A DNA stretch of 64,000 nt from Leishmania martiniquensis (lineage: Eukaryota; Euglenozoa; Kinetoplastea; Trypanosomatida; Trypanosomatidae), in assembly GCF_017916325.1 (NCBI RefSeq), contig NC_090171.1:1091001-1155000 (forward strand), given 5' to 3'. This document shows positions 21,422 through 31,735 of the stretch, piece after piece. Both the position numbers and the translations under genes were made by a program. Numbering within the stretch: position 1 is the first letter of the stretch; every line of letters begins with the position of its first letter. The notes beneath the pieces were generated by a model. The model was given only the letters and a program-made list of their open reading frames with translations. It was not told the origin of the DNA and made no database searches.

Positions 21422-21527
21422 GCCGTCAGCTTTCAAGGACTAGAGATTGCATCTCATGACGGCGCGTGACAGCGGGCTGACGCGCAGCGCGGTCGGATAT
21501 ATGCTTGTTCTCGTTGGTCATCACAGG
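21422..21527 (-). ncRNA. C/D box snoRNA, copy B1 (paralogue of A)
   Basis: The same C box (TGATGA, 21,518-21,523, here in a full GTGATGA context), D box (CTGA, 21,426-21,429) and both SSU guides as copy A. The flanks differ: outside the boxes only about 3 bp (CUG with CGG) can pair, against 9 bp in A. Inside, B reads CGCGTGACAG where A reads CGCGCGGCAG on the plus strand. It may be a functional second gene with a short stem or a less stable duplicate. Confidence 0.72.
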
Positions 21528-22030
21528 TCCCACGCACGTCCCGCCTGCAGAATCGAGGTCCTCGCTCTCCCTCACACCATCCATCGGCACCACTCACCAA
21601 CAAGCGAGCGGGACGAGCGAAGTGCAGGTGGGTCATCCGCACGCCAGCAAAGCAGGCAAACGCGGTCACAGTGCAAGTCAGCGGATGACGCTTAACAAGG
21701 GTTCAGTCAAGTGGCCGCACGTAGCGGCGCTTCAGAGGGAGCCACCGCGAGGCAGCCCCCCGAGGTGATTGTTGTATGCTCTGCATCACGCTCGCACAGC
21801 GCACACGCCGCCTCTCCCCCGGCACAGCCGCAGCCACGCGCGCAGGGTGCGCGCAACCACACGAACGTCAGCCATATATATTGCATTGGTTTCACTTCAC
21901 GCACGCCGCCGCACAGGCACCGCGCTCCGATTATTGGTCGATCGATTATGCATCACGCGACCGTCGCACGCACACAAAGAGACACACACAGCAACGGCAG
22001 TGCAAGCACAGGCTGCGCAGAGCCGGTCGA

Positions 22031-22149
22031 GGAGGAGCGGTCAGCTTTCAAGGACTAGAGATTGCATCTCATGACGGCGCGCGGCAGCGGGCTGACGCGC
22101 AGCGCGGTCGGATATATGCTTGTTCTCGTTGGTCATCAGACGCTCCTCC
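22031..22149 (-). ncRNA. C/D box snoRNA, copy A2
   Basis: Same boxes, guides and 9 bp stem as copy A1, 986 bp further on. It carries T at the variable position (plus strand, GCGGGC-T-GACG). Confidence 0.8.
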
Positions 22150-22407
22150 ATGCAGGTGCGCTACGCTCGGCGCGCCGACGGCAGCGGCGAAAACGCACGC
22201 ACAGAAGCACACATCAGTCCCTCAGCAGCTCGCAACGCGCACACAGGCCCGCACCCGCCGCGGCGGCAGCAGCGTCCATCAGTAAAGTGCATCGGTATGT
22301 GCTTTCCACAGGCAGGTCATTCGGTTTTCTTCAATAGATCGTCGTATAAGCCATCACGTAGACACACGCGCAGGCACGGCTCACGTGAGCGCGGGCGGCT
22401 CCAGCGG

Positions 22408-22513
22408 GCCGTCAGCTTTCAAGGACTAGAGATTGCATCTCATGACGGCGCGTGACAGCGGGCTGACGCGCAGCGCGGTCGGATATATGCTTGTTCTCGT
22501 TGGTCATCACAGG
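22408..22513 (-). ncRNA. C/D box snoRNA, copy B2
   Basis: As B1, one unit further on. Confidence 0.7.
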
Positions 22514-23016
22514 TCCCACGCACGTCCCGCCTGCAGAATCGAGGTCCTCGCTCTCCCTCACACCATCCATCGGCACCACTCACCAACAAGCGAGCGGGAC
22601 GAGCGAAGTGCAGGTGGGTCATCCGCACGCCAGCAAAGCAGGCAAACGCGGTCACAGTGCAAGTCAGCGGATGACGCTTAACAAGGGTTCAGTCAAGTGG
22701 CCGCACGTAGCGGCGCTTCAGAGGGAGCCACCGCGAGGCAGCCCCCCGAGGTGATTGTTGTATGCTCTGCATCACGCTCGCACAGCGCACACGCCGCCTC
22801 TCCCCCGGCACAGCCGCAGCCACGCGCGCAGGGTGCGCGCAACCACACGAACGTCAGCCATATATATTGCATTGGTTTCACTTCACGCACGCCGCCGCAC
22901 AGGCACCGCGCTCCGATTATTGGTCGATCGATTATGCATCACGCGACCGTCGCACGCACACAAAGAGACACACACAGCAACGGCAGTGCAAGCACAGGCT
23001 GCGCAGAGCCGGTCGA

Positions 23017-23135
23017 GGAGGAGCGGTCAGCTTTCAAGGACTAGAGATTGCATCTCATGACGGCGCGCGGCAGCGGGCCGACGCGCAGCGCGGTCGGATA
23101 TATGCTTGTTCTCGTTGGTCATCAGACGCTCCTCC
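23017..23135 (-). ncRNA. C/D box snoRNA, copy A3
   Basis: Same structure as A1. It carries C at the variable plus-strand position (GCGGGC-C-GACG); boxes and both guides are unchanged. Confidence 0.8.
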
Positions 23136-23393
23136 ATGCAGGTGCGCTACGCTCGGCGCGCCGACGGCAGCGGCGAAAACGCACGCACAGAAGCACACAT
23201 CAGTCCCTCAGCAGCTCGCAACGCGCACACAGGCCCGCACCCGCCGCGGCGGCAGCAGCGTCCATCAGTAAAGTGCATCGGTATGTGCTTTCCACAGGCA
23301 GGTCATTCGGTTTTCTTCAATAGATCGTCGTATAAGCCATCACGTAGACACACGCGCAGGCACGGCTCACGTGAGCGCGGGCGGCTCCAGCGG

Positions 23394-23499
23394 GCCGTCA
23401 GCTTTCAAGGACTAGAGATTGCATCTCATGACGGCGCGTGACAGCGGGCTGACGCGCAGCGCGGTCGGATATATGCTTGTTCTCGTTGGTCATCACAGG
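23394..23499 (-). ncRNA. C/D box snoRNA, copy B3
   Basis: As B1. Confidence 0.7.
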
Positions 23500-24002
23500 T
23501 CCCACGCACGTCCCGCCTGCAGAATCGAGGTCCTCGCTCTCCCTCACACCATCCATCGGCACCACTCACCAACAAGCGAGCGGGACGAGCGAAGTGCAGG
23601 TGGGTCATCCGCACGCCAGCAAAGCAGGCAAACGCGGTCACAGTGCAAGTCAGCGGATGACGCTTAACAAGGGTTCAGTCAAGTGGCCGCACGTAGCGGC
23701 GCTTCAGAGGGAGCCACCGCGAGGCAGCCCCCCGAGGTGATTGTTGTATGCTCTGCATCACGCTCGCACAGCGCACACGCCGCCTCTCCCCCGGCACAGC
23801 CGCAGCCACGCGCGCAGGGTGCGCGCAACCACACGAACGTCAGCCATATATATTGCATTGGTTTCACTTCACGCACGCCGCCGCACAGGCACCGCGCTCC
23901 GATTATTGGTCGATCGATTATGCATCACGCGACCGTCGCACGCACACAAAGAGACACACACAGCAACGGCAGTGCAAGCACAGGCTGCGCAGAGCCGGTC
24001 GA

Positions 24003-24121
24003 GGAGGAGCGGTCAGCTTTCAAGGACTAGAGATTGCATCTCATGACGGCGCGCGGCAGCGGGCCGACGCGCAGCGCGGTCGGATATATGCTTGTTCTCG
24101 TTGGTCATCAGACGCTCCTCC
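24003..24121 (-). ncRNA. C/D box snoRNA, copy A4
   Basis: Same structure as A1, with the C variant. Confidence 0.8.
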
Positions 24122-24379
24122 ATGCAGGTGCGCTACGCTCGGCGCGCCGACGGCAGCGGCGAAAACGCACGCACAGAAGCACACATCAGTCCCTCAGCAG
24201 CTCGCAACGCGCACACAGGCCCGCACCCGCCGCGGCGGCAGCAGCGTCCATCAGTAAAGTGCATCGGTATGTGCTTTCCACAGGCAGGTCATTCGGTTTT
24301 CTTCAATAGATCGTCGTATAAGCCATCACGTAGACACACGCGCAGGCACGGCTCACGTGAGCGCGGGCGGCTCCAGCGG

Positions 24380-24485
24380 GCCGTCAGCTTTCAAGGACTA
24401 GAGATTGCATCTCATGACGGCGCGTGACAGCGGGCTGACGCGCAGCGCGGTCGGATATATGCTTGTTCTCGTTGGTCATCACAGG
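24380..24485 (-). ncRNA. C/D box snoRNA, copy B4
   Basis: As B1. Confidence 0.7.
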
Positions 24486-24988
24486 TCCCACGCACGTCCC
24501 GCCTGCAGAATCGAGGTCCTCGCTCTCCCTCACACCATCCATCGGCACCACTCACCAACAAGCGAGCGGGACGAGCGAAGTGCAGGTGGGTCATCCGCAC
24601 GCCAGCAAAGCAGGCAAACGCGGTCACAGTGCAAGTCAGCGGATGACGCTTAACAAGGGTTCAGTCAAGTGGCCGCACGTAGCGGCGCTTCAGAGGGAGC
24701 CACCGCGAGGCAGCCCCCCGAGGTGATTGTTGTATGCTCTGCATCACGCTCGCACAGCGCACACGCCGCCTCTCCCCCGGCACAGCCGCAGCCACGCGCG
24801 CAGGGTGCGCGCAACCACACGAACGTCAGCCATATATATTGCATTGGTTTCACTTCACGCACGCCGCCGCACAGGCACCGCGCTCCGATTATTGGTCGAT
24901 CGATTATGCATCACGCGACCGTCGCACGCACACAAAGAGACACACACAGCAACGGCAGTGCAAGCACAGGCTGCGCAGAGCCGGTCGA

Positions 24989-25107
24989 GGAGGAGCGGTC
25001 AGCTTTCAAGGACTAGAGATTGCATCTCATGACGGCGCGCGGCAGCGGGCCGACGCGCAGCGCGGTCGGATATATGCTTGTTCTCGTTGGTCATCAGACG
25101 CTCCTCC
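24989..25107 (-). ncRNA. C/D box snoRNA, copy A5
   Basis: Same structure as A1, with the C variant. Its partner B5 in the same unit also has the C variant, unlike every other B copy. Confidence 0.8.
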
Positions 25108-25365
25108 ATGCAGGTGCGCTACGCTCGGCGCGCCGACGGCAGCGGCGAAAACGCACGCACAGAAGCACACATCAGTCCCTCAGCAGCTCGCAACGCGCAC
25201 ACAGGCCCGCACCCGCCGCGGCGGCAGCAGCGTCCATCAGTAAAGTGCATCGGTATGTGCTTTCCACAGGCAGGTCATTCGGTTTTCTTCAATAGATCGT
25301 CGTATAAGCCATCACGTAGACACACGCGCAGGCACGGCTCACGTGAGCGCGGGCGGCTCCAGCGG

Positions 25366-25471
25366 GCCGTCAGCTTTCAAGGACTAGAGATTGCATCTCA
25401 TGACGGCGCGTGACAGCGGGCCGACGCGCAGCGCGGTCGGATATATGCTTGTTCTCGTTGGTCATCACAGG
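25366..25471 (-). ncRNA. C/D box snoRNA, copy B5 (converted variant)
   Basis: As B1, but with C instead of T at 25,422, the allele otherwise found only in A copies. It keeps the B-specific TGACAG bases a few positions away. Confidence 0.7.
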
Positions 25472-25974
25472 TCCCACGCACGTCCCGCCTGCAGAATCGA
25501 GGTCCTCGCTCTCCCTCACACCATCCATCGGCACCACTCACCAACAAGCGAGCGGGACGAGCGAAGTGCAGGTGGGTCATCCGCACGCCAGCAAAGCAGG
25601 CAAACGCGGTCACAGTGCAAGTCAGCGGATGACGCTTAACAAGGGTTCAGTCAAGTGGCCGCACGTAGCGGCGCTTCAGAGGGAGCCACCGCGAGGCAGC
25701 CCCCCGAGGTGATTGTTGTATGCTCTGCATCACGCTCGCACAGCGCACACGCCGCCTCTCCCCCGGCACAGCCGCAGCCACGCGCGCAGGGTGCGCGCAA
25801 CCACACGAACGTCAGCCATATATATTGCATTGGTTTCACTTCACGCACGCCGCCGCACAGGCACCGCGCTCCGATTATTGGTCGATCGATTATGCATCAC
25901 GCGACCGTCGCACGCACACAAAGAGACACACACAGCAACGGCAGTGCAAGCACAGGCTGCGCAGAGCCGGTCGA

Positions 25975-26093
25975 GGAGGAGCGGTCAGCTTTCAAGGACT
26001 AGAGATTGCATCTCATGACGGCGCGCGGCAGCGGGCTGACGCGCAGCGCGGTCGGATATATGCTTGTTCTCGTTGGTCATCAGACGCTCCTCC
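25975..26093 (-). ncRNA. C/D box snoRNA, copy A6
   Basis: Same structure as A1, with the T variant. Confidence 0.8.
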
Positions 26094-26351
26094 ATGCAGG
26101 TGCGCTACGCTCGGCGCGCCGACGGCAGCGGCGAAAACGCACGCACAGAAGCACACATCAGTCCCTCAGCAGCTCGCAACGCGCACACAGGCCCGCACCC
26201 GCCGCGGCGGCAGCAGCGTCCATCAGTAAAGTGCATCGGTATGTGCTTTCCACAGGCAGGTCATTCGGTTTTCTTCAATAGATCGTCGTATAAGCCATCA
26301 CGTAGACACACGCGCAGGCACGGCTCACGTGAGCGCGGGCGGCTCCAGCGG

Positions 26352-26457
26352 GCCGTCAGCTTTCAAGGACTAGAGATTGCATCTCATGACGGCGCGTGAC
26401 AGCGGGCTGACGCGCAGCGCGGTCGGATATATGCTTGTTCTCGTTGGTCATCACAGG
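26352..26457 (-). ncRNA. C/D box snoRNA, copy B6
   Basis: As B1. Confidence 0.7.
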
Positions 26458-26960
26458 TCCCACGCACGTCCCGCCTGCAGAATCGAGGTCCTCGCTCTCC
26501 CTCACACCATCCATCGGCACCACTCACCAACAAGCGAGCGGGACGAGCGAAGTGCAGGTGGGTCATCCGCACGCCAGCAAAGCAGGCAAACGCGGTCACA
26601 GTGCAAGTCAGCGGATGACGCTTAACAAGGGTTCAGTCAAGTGGCCGCACGTAGCGGCGCTTCAGAGGGAGCCACCGCGAGGCAGCCCCCCGAGGTGATT
26701 GTTGTATGCTCTGCATCACGCTCGCACAGCGCACACGCCGCCTCTCCCCCGGCACAGCCGCAGCCACGCGCGCAGGGTGCGCGCAACCACACGAACGTCA
26801 GCCATATATATTGCATTGGTTTCACTTCACGCACGCCGCCGCACAGGCACCGCGCTCCGATTATTGGTCGATCGATTATGCATCACGCGACCGTCGCACG
26901 CACACAAAGAGACACACACAGCAACGGCAGTGCAAGCACAGGCTGCGCAGAGCCGGTCGA

Positions 26961-27079
26961 GGAGGAGCGGTCAGCTTTCAAGGACTAGAGATTGCATCTC
27001 ATGACGGCGCGCGGCAGCGGGCCGACGCGCAGCGCGGTCGGATATATGCTTGTTCTCGTTGGTCATCAGACGCTCCTCC
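26961..27079 (-). ncRNA. C/D box snoRNA, copy A7
   Basis: Same structure as A1, with the C variant. Confidence 0.8.
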
Positions 27080-27337
27080 ATGCAGGTGCGCTACGCTCGG
27101 CGCGCCGACGGCAGCGGCGAAAACGCACGCACAGAAGCACACATCAGTCCCTCAGCAGCTCGCAACGCGCACACAGGCCCGCACCCGCCGCGGCGGCAGC
27201 AGCGTCCATCAGTAAAGTGCATCGGTATGTGCTTTCCACAGGCAGGTCATTCGGTTTTCTTCAATAGATCGTCGTATAAGCCATCACGTAGACACACGCG
27301 CAGGCACGGCTCACGTGAGCGCGGGCGGCTCCAGCGG

Positions 27338-27443
27338 GCCGTCAGCTTTCAAGGACTAGAGATTGCATCTCATGACGGCGCGTGACAGCGGGCTGACGCG
27401 CAGCGCGGTCGGATATATGCTTGTTCTCGTTGGTCATCACAGG
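27338..27443 (-). ncRNA. C/D box snoRNA, copy B7
   Basis: As B1. Confidence 0.7.
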
Positions 27444-27946
27444 TCCCACGCACGTCCCGCCTGCAGAATCGAGGTCCTCGCTCTCCCTCACACCATCCAT
27501 CGGCACCACTCACCAACAAGCGAGCGGGACGAGCGAAGTGCAGGTGGGTCATCCGCACGCCAGCAAAGCAGGCAAACGCGGTCACAGTGCAAGTCAGCGG
27601 ATGACGCTTAACAAGGGTTCAGTCAAGTGGCCGCACGTAGCGGCGCTTCAGAGGGAGCCACCGCGAGGCAGCCCCCCGAGGTGATTGTTGTATGCTCTGC
27701 ATCACGCTCGCACAGCGCACACGCCGCCTCTCCCCCGGCACAGCCGCAGCCACGCGCGCAGGGTGCGCGCAACCACACGAACGTCAGCCATATATATTGC
27801 ATTGGTTTCACTTCACGCACGCCGCCGCACAGGCACCGCGCTCCGATTATTGGTCGATCGATTATGCATCACGCGACCGTCGCACGCACACAAAGAGACA
27901 CACACAGCAACGGCAGTGCAAGCACAGGCTGCGCAGAGCCGGTCGA

Positions 27947-28065
27947 GGAGGAGCGGTCAGCTTTCAAGGACTAGAGATTGCATCTCATGACGGCGCGCGG
28001 CAGCGGGCTGACGCGCAGCGCGGTCGGATATATGCTTGTTCTCGTTGGTCATCAGACGCTCCTCC
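27947..28065 (-). ncRNA. C/D box snoRNA, copy A8
   Basis: Same structure as A1, with the T variant. Last A copy in the array. Confidence 0.8.
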
Positions 28066-28323
28066 ATGCAGGTGCGCTACGCTCGGCGCGCCGACGGCAG
28101 CGGCGAAAACGCACGCACAGAAGCACACATCAGTCCCTCAGCAGCTCGCAACGCGCACACAGGCCCGCACCCGCCGCGGCGGCAGCAGCGTCCATCAGTA
28201 AAGTGCATCGGTATGTGCTTTCCACAGGCAGGTCATTCGGTTTTCTTCAATAGATCGTCGTATAAGCCATCACGTAGACACACGCGCAGGCACGGCTCAC
28301 GTGAGCGCGGGCGGCTCCAGCGG

Positions 28324-28429
28324 GCCGTCAGCTTTCAAGGACTAGAGATTGCATCTCATGACGGCGCGTGACAGCGGGCTGACGCGCAGCGCGGTCGGAT
28401 ATATGCTTGTTCTCGTTGGTCATCACAGG
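28324..28429 (-). ncRNA. C/D box snoRNA, copy B8
   Basis: As B1; the array ends about 57 bp to its right. The flank has one base change from other units (GAATCGAAG instead of GAATCGAGG). Confidence 0.7.
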
Positions 28430-28486
28430 TCCCACGCACGTCCCGCCTGCAGAATCGAAGTCCTCGCTCTCCCTCACACCATCCAT

Positions 28487-29375
28487 AAGCAATTCGCAGT
28501 GGGGAGAAGGGCGGAAGAAAGGGCAGAGCAGATAGTGTTTGGCTTTGGTTATAGGGGTACAAGGGGCATTGGTGCGTGGATGGTGCCATTGAAGAGTAAA
28601 CATACCGGAGCGGGCGGAGCAAGCGTGCAGGTGTCGGTGAAAGGAAGCGGCAGCGGGTTGAGTCCGTGTAGAAGGGAGAGGGGGCGGTAGGGCAGAGGAG
28701 AGGGAAGCGTACAGGGTCGGTGTCATGGGGCAGTTCGAAGATGTTTGTGGGGCGAGCGAGGGCAGCGGGGGTGGTGCGACGGCACGCTTGTGTAGGAATG
28801 AGCGGTTTCGCACGCCTTCGCGCGAGGTGACGGACAGCTGCAGGTACGGCTGCGGACCTTGTAGAGAAAGCCGTTGGGGGGTCGCCGCGGGTGCGGTCCA
28901 GAAAGGAAATGCGCAGCTGGTAATAAGAGGTATGCCTCACCTTTCTCTTTGCCCAGTGTTCCTTCCAGGAAAATTAGATGATTAAGTCACTTCATGCGAA
29001 GCGGCGGTCTGACGCTCACCCGAAGTGGCATTTCAGCGGCCTCCTTGTAGTGCACTCCGCAGGGACGGCTAGACGTTACCTTGGGCGGCGTGTCATCACA
29101 CGGGGCGGCCACAAAAGAGGCAGGTCACAGTAGAAAGGGAAAAAAGAGAGAAGGAAATAGGACAGGCGCAAAAAAGGGGAAGGAAAGGGAGAAGCGGCGT
29201 CGATGGCGACGCAGTCTAGGACAGGTGCGTCATGCGCTGCATTTTCCTGTCTATCACTTTCTCTCTCGGCTTACTCGATGACGTCGGCACTGCGTGTGTC
29301 GCCGAGGATTGAGCGAACTTCCCCTTAGCCGCGCCTCCGATGTCCAGCCTGCGTGTGGTCCGTCCCTCAAACAGT
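28487..29375. other. Intergenic interval right of the snoRNA array
   Basis: Unique sequence begins where the last unit breaks off. No gene is seen; the frames here mostly read through from the array. It should hold the 3' UTR of the PCI-domain gene and any promoter-independent processing signals for the snoRNA precursor. Confidence 0.55.
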
Positions 29376-31115
29376 TTATACCTGTTCTTGTAAGAGGGGG
29401 AACGGGATTTTCTTGGACACGACGAGCGTCTTGTGCTCGTGCGAGTAGTACCCACGCACAAACCCACGTGCGATAAGCTTTGCAATCCAAAGCGCCATCC
29501 GGTCCTCGTCCATAACAGTCTCTGCCATGCGGGCCTCGGAGGCTGGCGACGCGGAATCGTTGTCTCGGGAGCGTTTCTTCGAGGCCGCGGGCACCTTCCC
29601 AGTCTGAGGTTCCTCGCTGGTGATGTAGGTATACGCGGTCAGCAAAGTTGGAAGGGTAATACGGCTGTTGTCTACGTCAGGGATAGCCGCCATGGCGGCG
29701 TGCACGCGGGCAACCACCATCAGATAGCAGAGGATCTTTGCCTGCTGTAGAATGAGGTACACGCCGCGGCGATGGAACGTCGAGGCGTAACGGTCGAGAG
29801 CCGCGGAGAAGCTCACCGGGTCGCCTCGCTCAATGGCTGCAGTCAAGGGACCGAAGAGGCGCGGAAGCAGATCCTCGTCCGCATGCAGGATCTCATCTGG
29901 AATACGCCGCCCATTCGCTACGCCAGCCACGGAAAGGAAGAAGCGCACCCGCTCCTTGTTGAGGCGCTGCGGCTCATTACCGTATCCCGCGGGCGGCAAA
30001 AGTGTGTACGCGTTGCGCAGAATGCTGTGTGCCTCCTCAAGCTTTCGCTCGTACAAGCGCATCCGGCCTTGATAGTAGTGATAGGTGACCACCTCCGACA
30101 CCATGTGCCGCGACGGATGCAGGATAGAGCGCGCTGGATCGTGCGATGACTCCGCGACCTTTTCCGCATGCTCCACCGCACCCAAGAGGACGGCACACTG
30201 GTGAGTGTTGTAGCGCTGAAACAATATGATGAGGAGACCGTTCACGAGGGAGAGAGCCCCACGACGGCGCGAGTGCTCGGGCGCTTCGTCGGTATCCACA
30301 GACTGGAGTGCCACCAAGAGTTTGCGCCACGTACGTATCACATGGCCAATGGAATCATCGATGGCGCTGCCACTCGCATGGCGGGCGACTTGAGGAATGC
30401 GGTGCACCAAATAGAGAAGTACAAGGGTGTCCCAGCCGACAGTGCCGGGGGTGTTGCCGTCCACACGGGGCGGATAGTGATCACGGTTCATGGAGTGGCA
30501 CTCCTGAAAGGACTCGAAGGCGTAAAGGAGCCCCTTCAAAAGTGTCGTCTGCAAACTGCGCTCCAGCTGCTCGTCCGTCACATCGCTCCCCTGCAGGGCC
30601 TTGCTGGCAGAGGTAGATGGATGAGATGAGGCAGAGGAAAGCGAGGCAGAGTCCTGCAAGACGCACTTGCGTGTGCAGCGCTGGTATTGCGTGAGGGCAC
30701 CTGTGATGGCGATACGAGCCACCAGTTCCCGGCAGGACGCGCGCTCCGCCTCGTTGAGTGCCTCCACAGCAGGTGCTGGTTTGCTTGCTCGAGTGAGTCG
30801 AAGATTCTGCGCGTTCTGGCGCAAGTACCGCTCGCAGGCCCGTTTCAGCGAGGCGTGCGTCGTTTGTATGAGATTGTGCATTGTCGGTGCCGAGTCATTT
30901 TTGATCTGCACCGGTATGCCCTTCTCCGCTTTGGCGATGGCATCTTTCAAGATGATTCCGTTGCGCGAACAAATGCCGGCTGCCGCCGCCTCCAGCCACG
31001 CGGCTTCGATGAAGAAGTACTGATGGTCCATCAAGACCCCGCCGGCGGTCCGATTCAATGGCACACAAGCCCGGAAACAGCACGCGGCGGGAAGGGTGTT
31101 GGCTGCGTATGTCAA
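29376..31115 (-). CDS. PCI-domain protein, PCID2/Thp1/CSN12-like
   Basis: A 579-residue protein. The middle shows the family's helical repeat pattern: HPSRHMVSEVVTYHYYQGR, then MRLYERKLEEAHSILRNAY, a layout shared by PCID2, yeast Thp1 and CSN12. It is followed by LFGPLTAAIERGDPVSFSAA and a winged-helix region (ITLPTLLTAYTYI, then ARGFVRGYYSHEHKTLVVSK) typical of a PCI C-terminus. Thp1/PCID2 proteins work in TREX-2, linking transcription to mRNA export at the nuclear pore; CSN12 is a COP9-associated relative. A basic stretch (KKRSRDND) sits between the helices. Met29 (31,031), just before DHQYFFIEAAWLEAAA, is a credible alternative start because the preceding 28 residues look unlike the family. 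Which complex it joins cannot be told from sequence. Confidence 0.8.
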   Translation of the reverse strand: MTYAANTLPAACCFRACVPLNRTAGGVLMDHQYFFIEAAWLEAAAAGICSRNGIILKDAIAKAEKGIPVQIKNDSAPTMHNLIQTTHASLKRACERYLRQNAQNLRLTRASKPAPAVEALNEAERASCRELVARIAITGALTQYQRCTRKCVLQDSASLSSASSHPSTSASKALQGSDVTDEQLERSLQTTLLKGLLYAFESFQECHSMNRDHYPPRVDGNTPGTVGWDTLVLLYLVHRIPQVARHASGSAIDDSIGHVIRTWRKLLVALQSVDTDEAPEHSRRRGALSLVNGLLIILFQRYNTHQCAVLLGAVEHAEKVAESSHDPARSILHPSRHMVSEVVTYHYYQGRMRLYERKLEEAHSILRNAYTLLPPAGYGNEPQRLNKERVRFFLSVAGVANGRRIPDEILHADEDLLPRLFGPLTAAIERGDPVSFSAALDRYASTFHRRGVYLILQQAKILCYLMVVARVHAAMAAIPDVDNSRITLPTLLTAYTYITSEEPQTGKVPAASKKRSRDNDSASPASEARMAETVMDEDRMALWIAKLIARGFVRGYYSHEHKTLVVSKKIPFPLLQEQV

Positions 31116-31735
31116 CGCAGCGCGGTTGTCTGCAATGTGTTGTTCGACTTCAGGTCAAGGAGAGAGAGAGGGAGGTGGGAGTGGAAGGCGAGAAGAAGGC
31201 GTACCGATGATGGACCGCACTCGGTCTCCAGAGACGAGAGCTGGCCTGGTGCACCCCCTGCGGACTTGTTCACGAGGCTCGCGTCGCATGCATCAAGTGC
31301 AGCCAAGACAAGGGGAAAGGGGGCCCTGAAGCATCTCTTCAAGAGGGACAGTCAGAGAGAGGAGCAGCACCACATGTTTTTCCTCTTGCCTCGCTTACGA
31401 AGCAGCGGCGACTGCAGTTATTTTCCCACTCTCCCCACCATCTAAATGATGGCCATTCCTCCTCACTGCCTGTGCATGCAGGGCACGTCGAATGAAAAGA
31501 CAGAGAGAGATGCCGACGCAAGCCGTAGCACCGACGACACATTGGCTTCAGCGACGGTGCTCGCGTGCAACTTTACGATGGGCCTGTGAAGAGGTATTTC
31601 ACACCATTCCCAGGAGGAAAGGGCAAAGCAGAAGAGGATGGGCGAATGAGCTGAAGAGGAATGCAGGCCTGCACAGGTACAGCGTGTCCCCTCTCAGGCG
31701 GAGCCTCCGCCTCCACGCCACACCTCCCCGCGACG
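31116..31735. other. Intergenic interval with polypyrimidine tract
   Basis: Between the PCI gene and the methyltransferase. The plus-strand purine run at about 31,156-31,199 is a CT-rich tract on the sense strand and probably directs trans-splicing of the PCI mRNA. No gene is seen. Confidence 0.55.

Larger units (their letters stand above)
20995..28486 (-). repeat. Tandem array of a 986 bp unit, about 7.6 copies, carrying snoRNA genes
   Basis: The sequence repeats with an exact period of 986 bp and near-complete identity between units. Homology to the unit begins near 20,995 and stops at 28,486, where the last copy diverges into unique sequence after the motif CACACCATCCAT. Each unit includes a block of about 100 bp twice, 371 bp apart (for example 21,055-21,152 and 21,426-21,523); these are the two snoRNA copies. 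Frames of 60-170 residues recur in every unit, but they overlap in several frames on both strands and look like shadows of non-coding DNA. Tandem snoRNA clusters inside polycistronic units are a known trypanosomatid arrangement, with processing from the long precursor. Confidence 0.95.

Noticed and set aside
21076..28371. Repeated short frames in each 986 bp unit (for example the 169-, 115- and 111-residue frames)
   Set aside because: They overlap one another in several frames on both strands, begin within the snoRNA block and show no protein-like composition; the repeats conserve RNA features instead.
20995..28486. Array as a spliced-leader RNA or 5S rRNA cluster
   Set aside because: I looked for the conserved mini-exon sequence and for 5S-like sequence in the unit and found neither; the C/D boxes with SSU guides explain the conserved part better.
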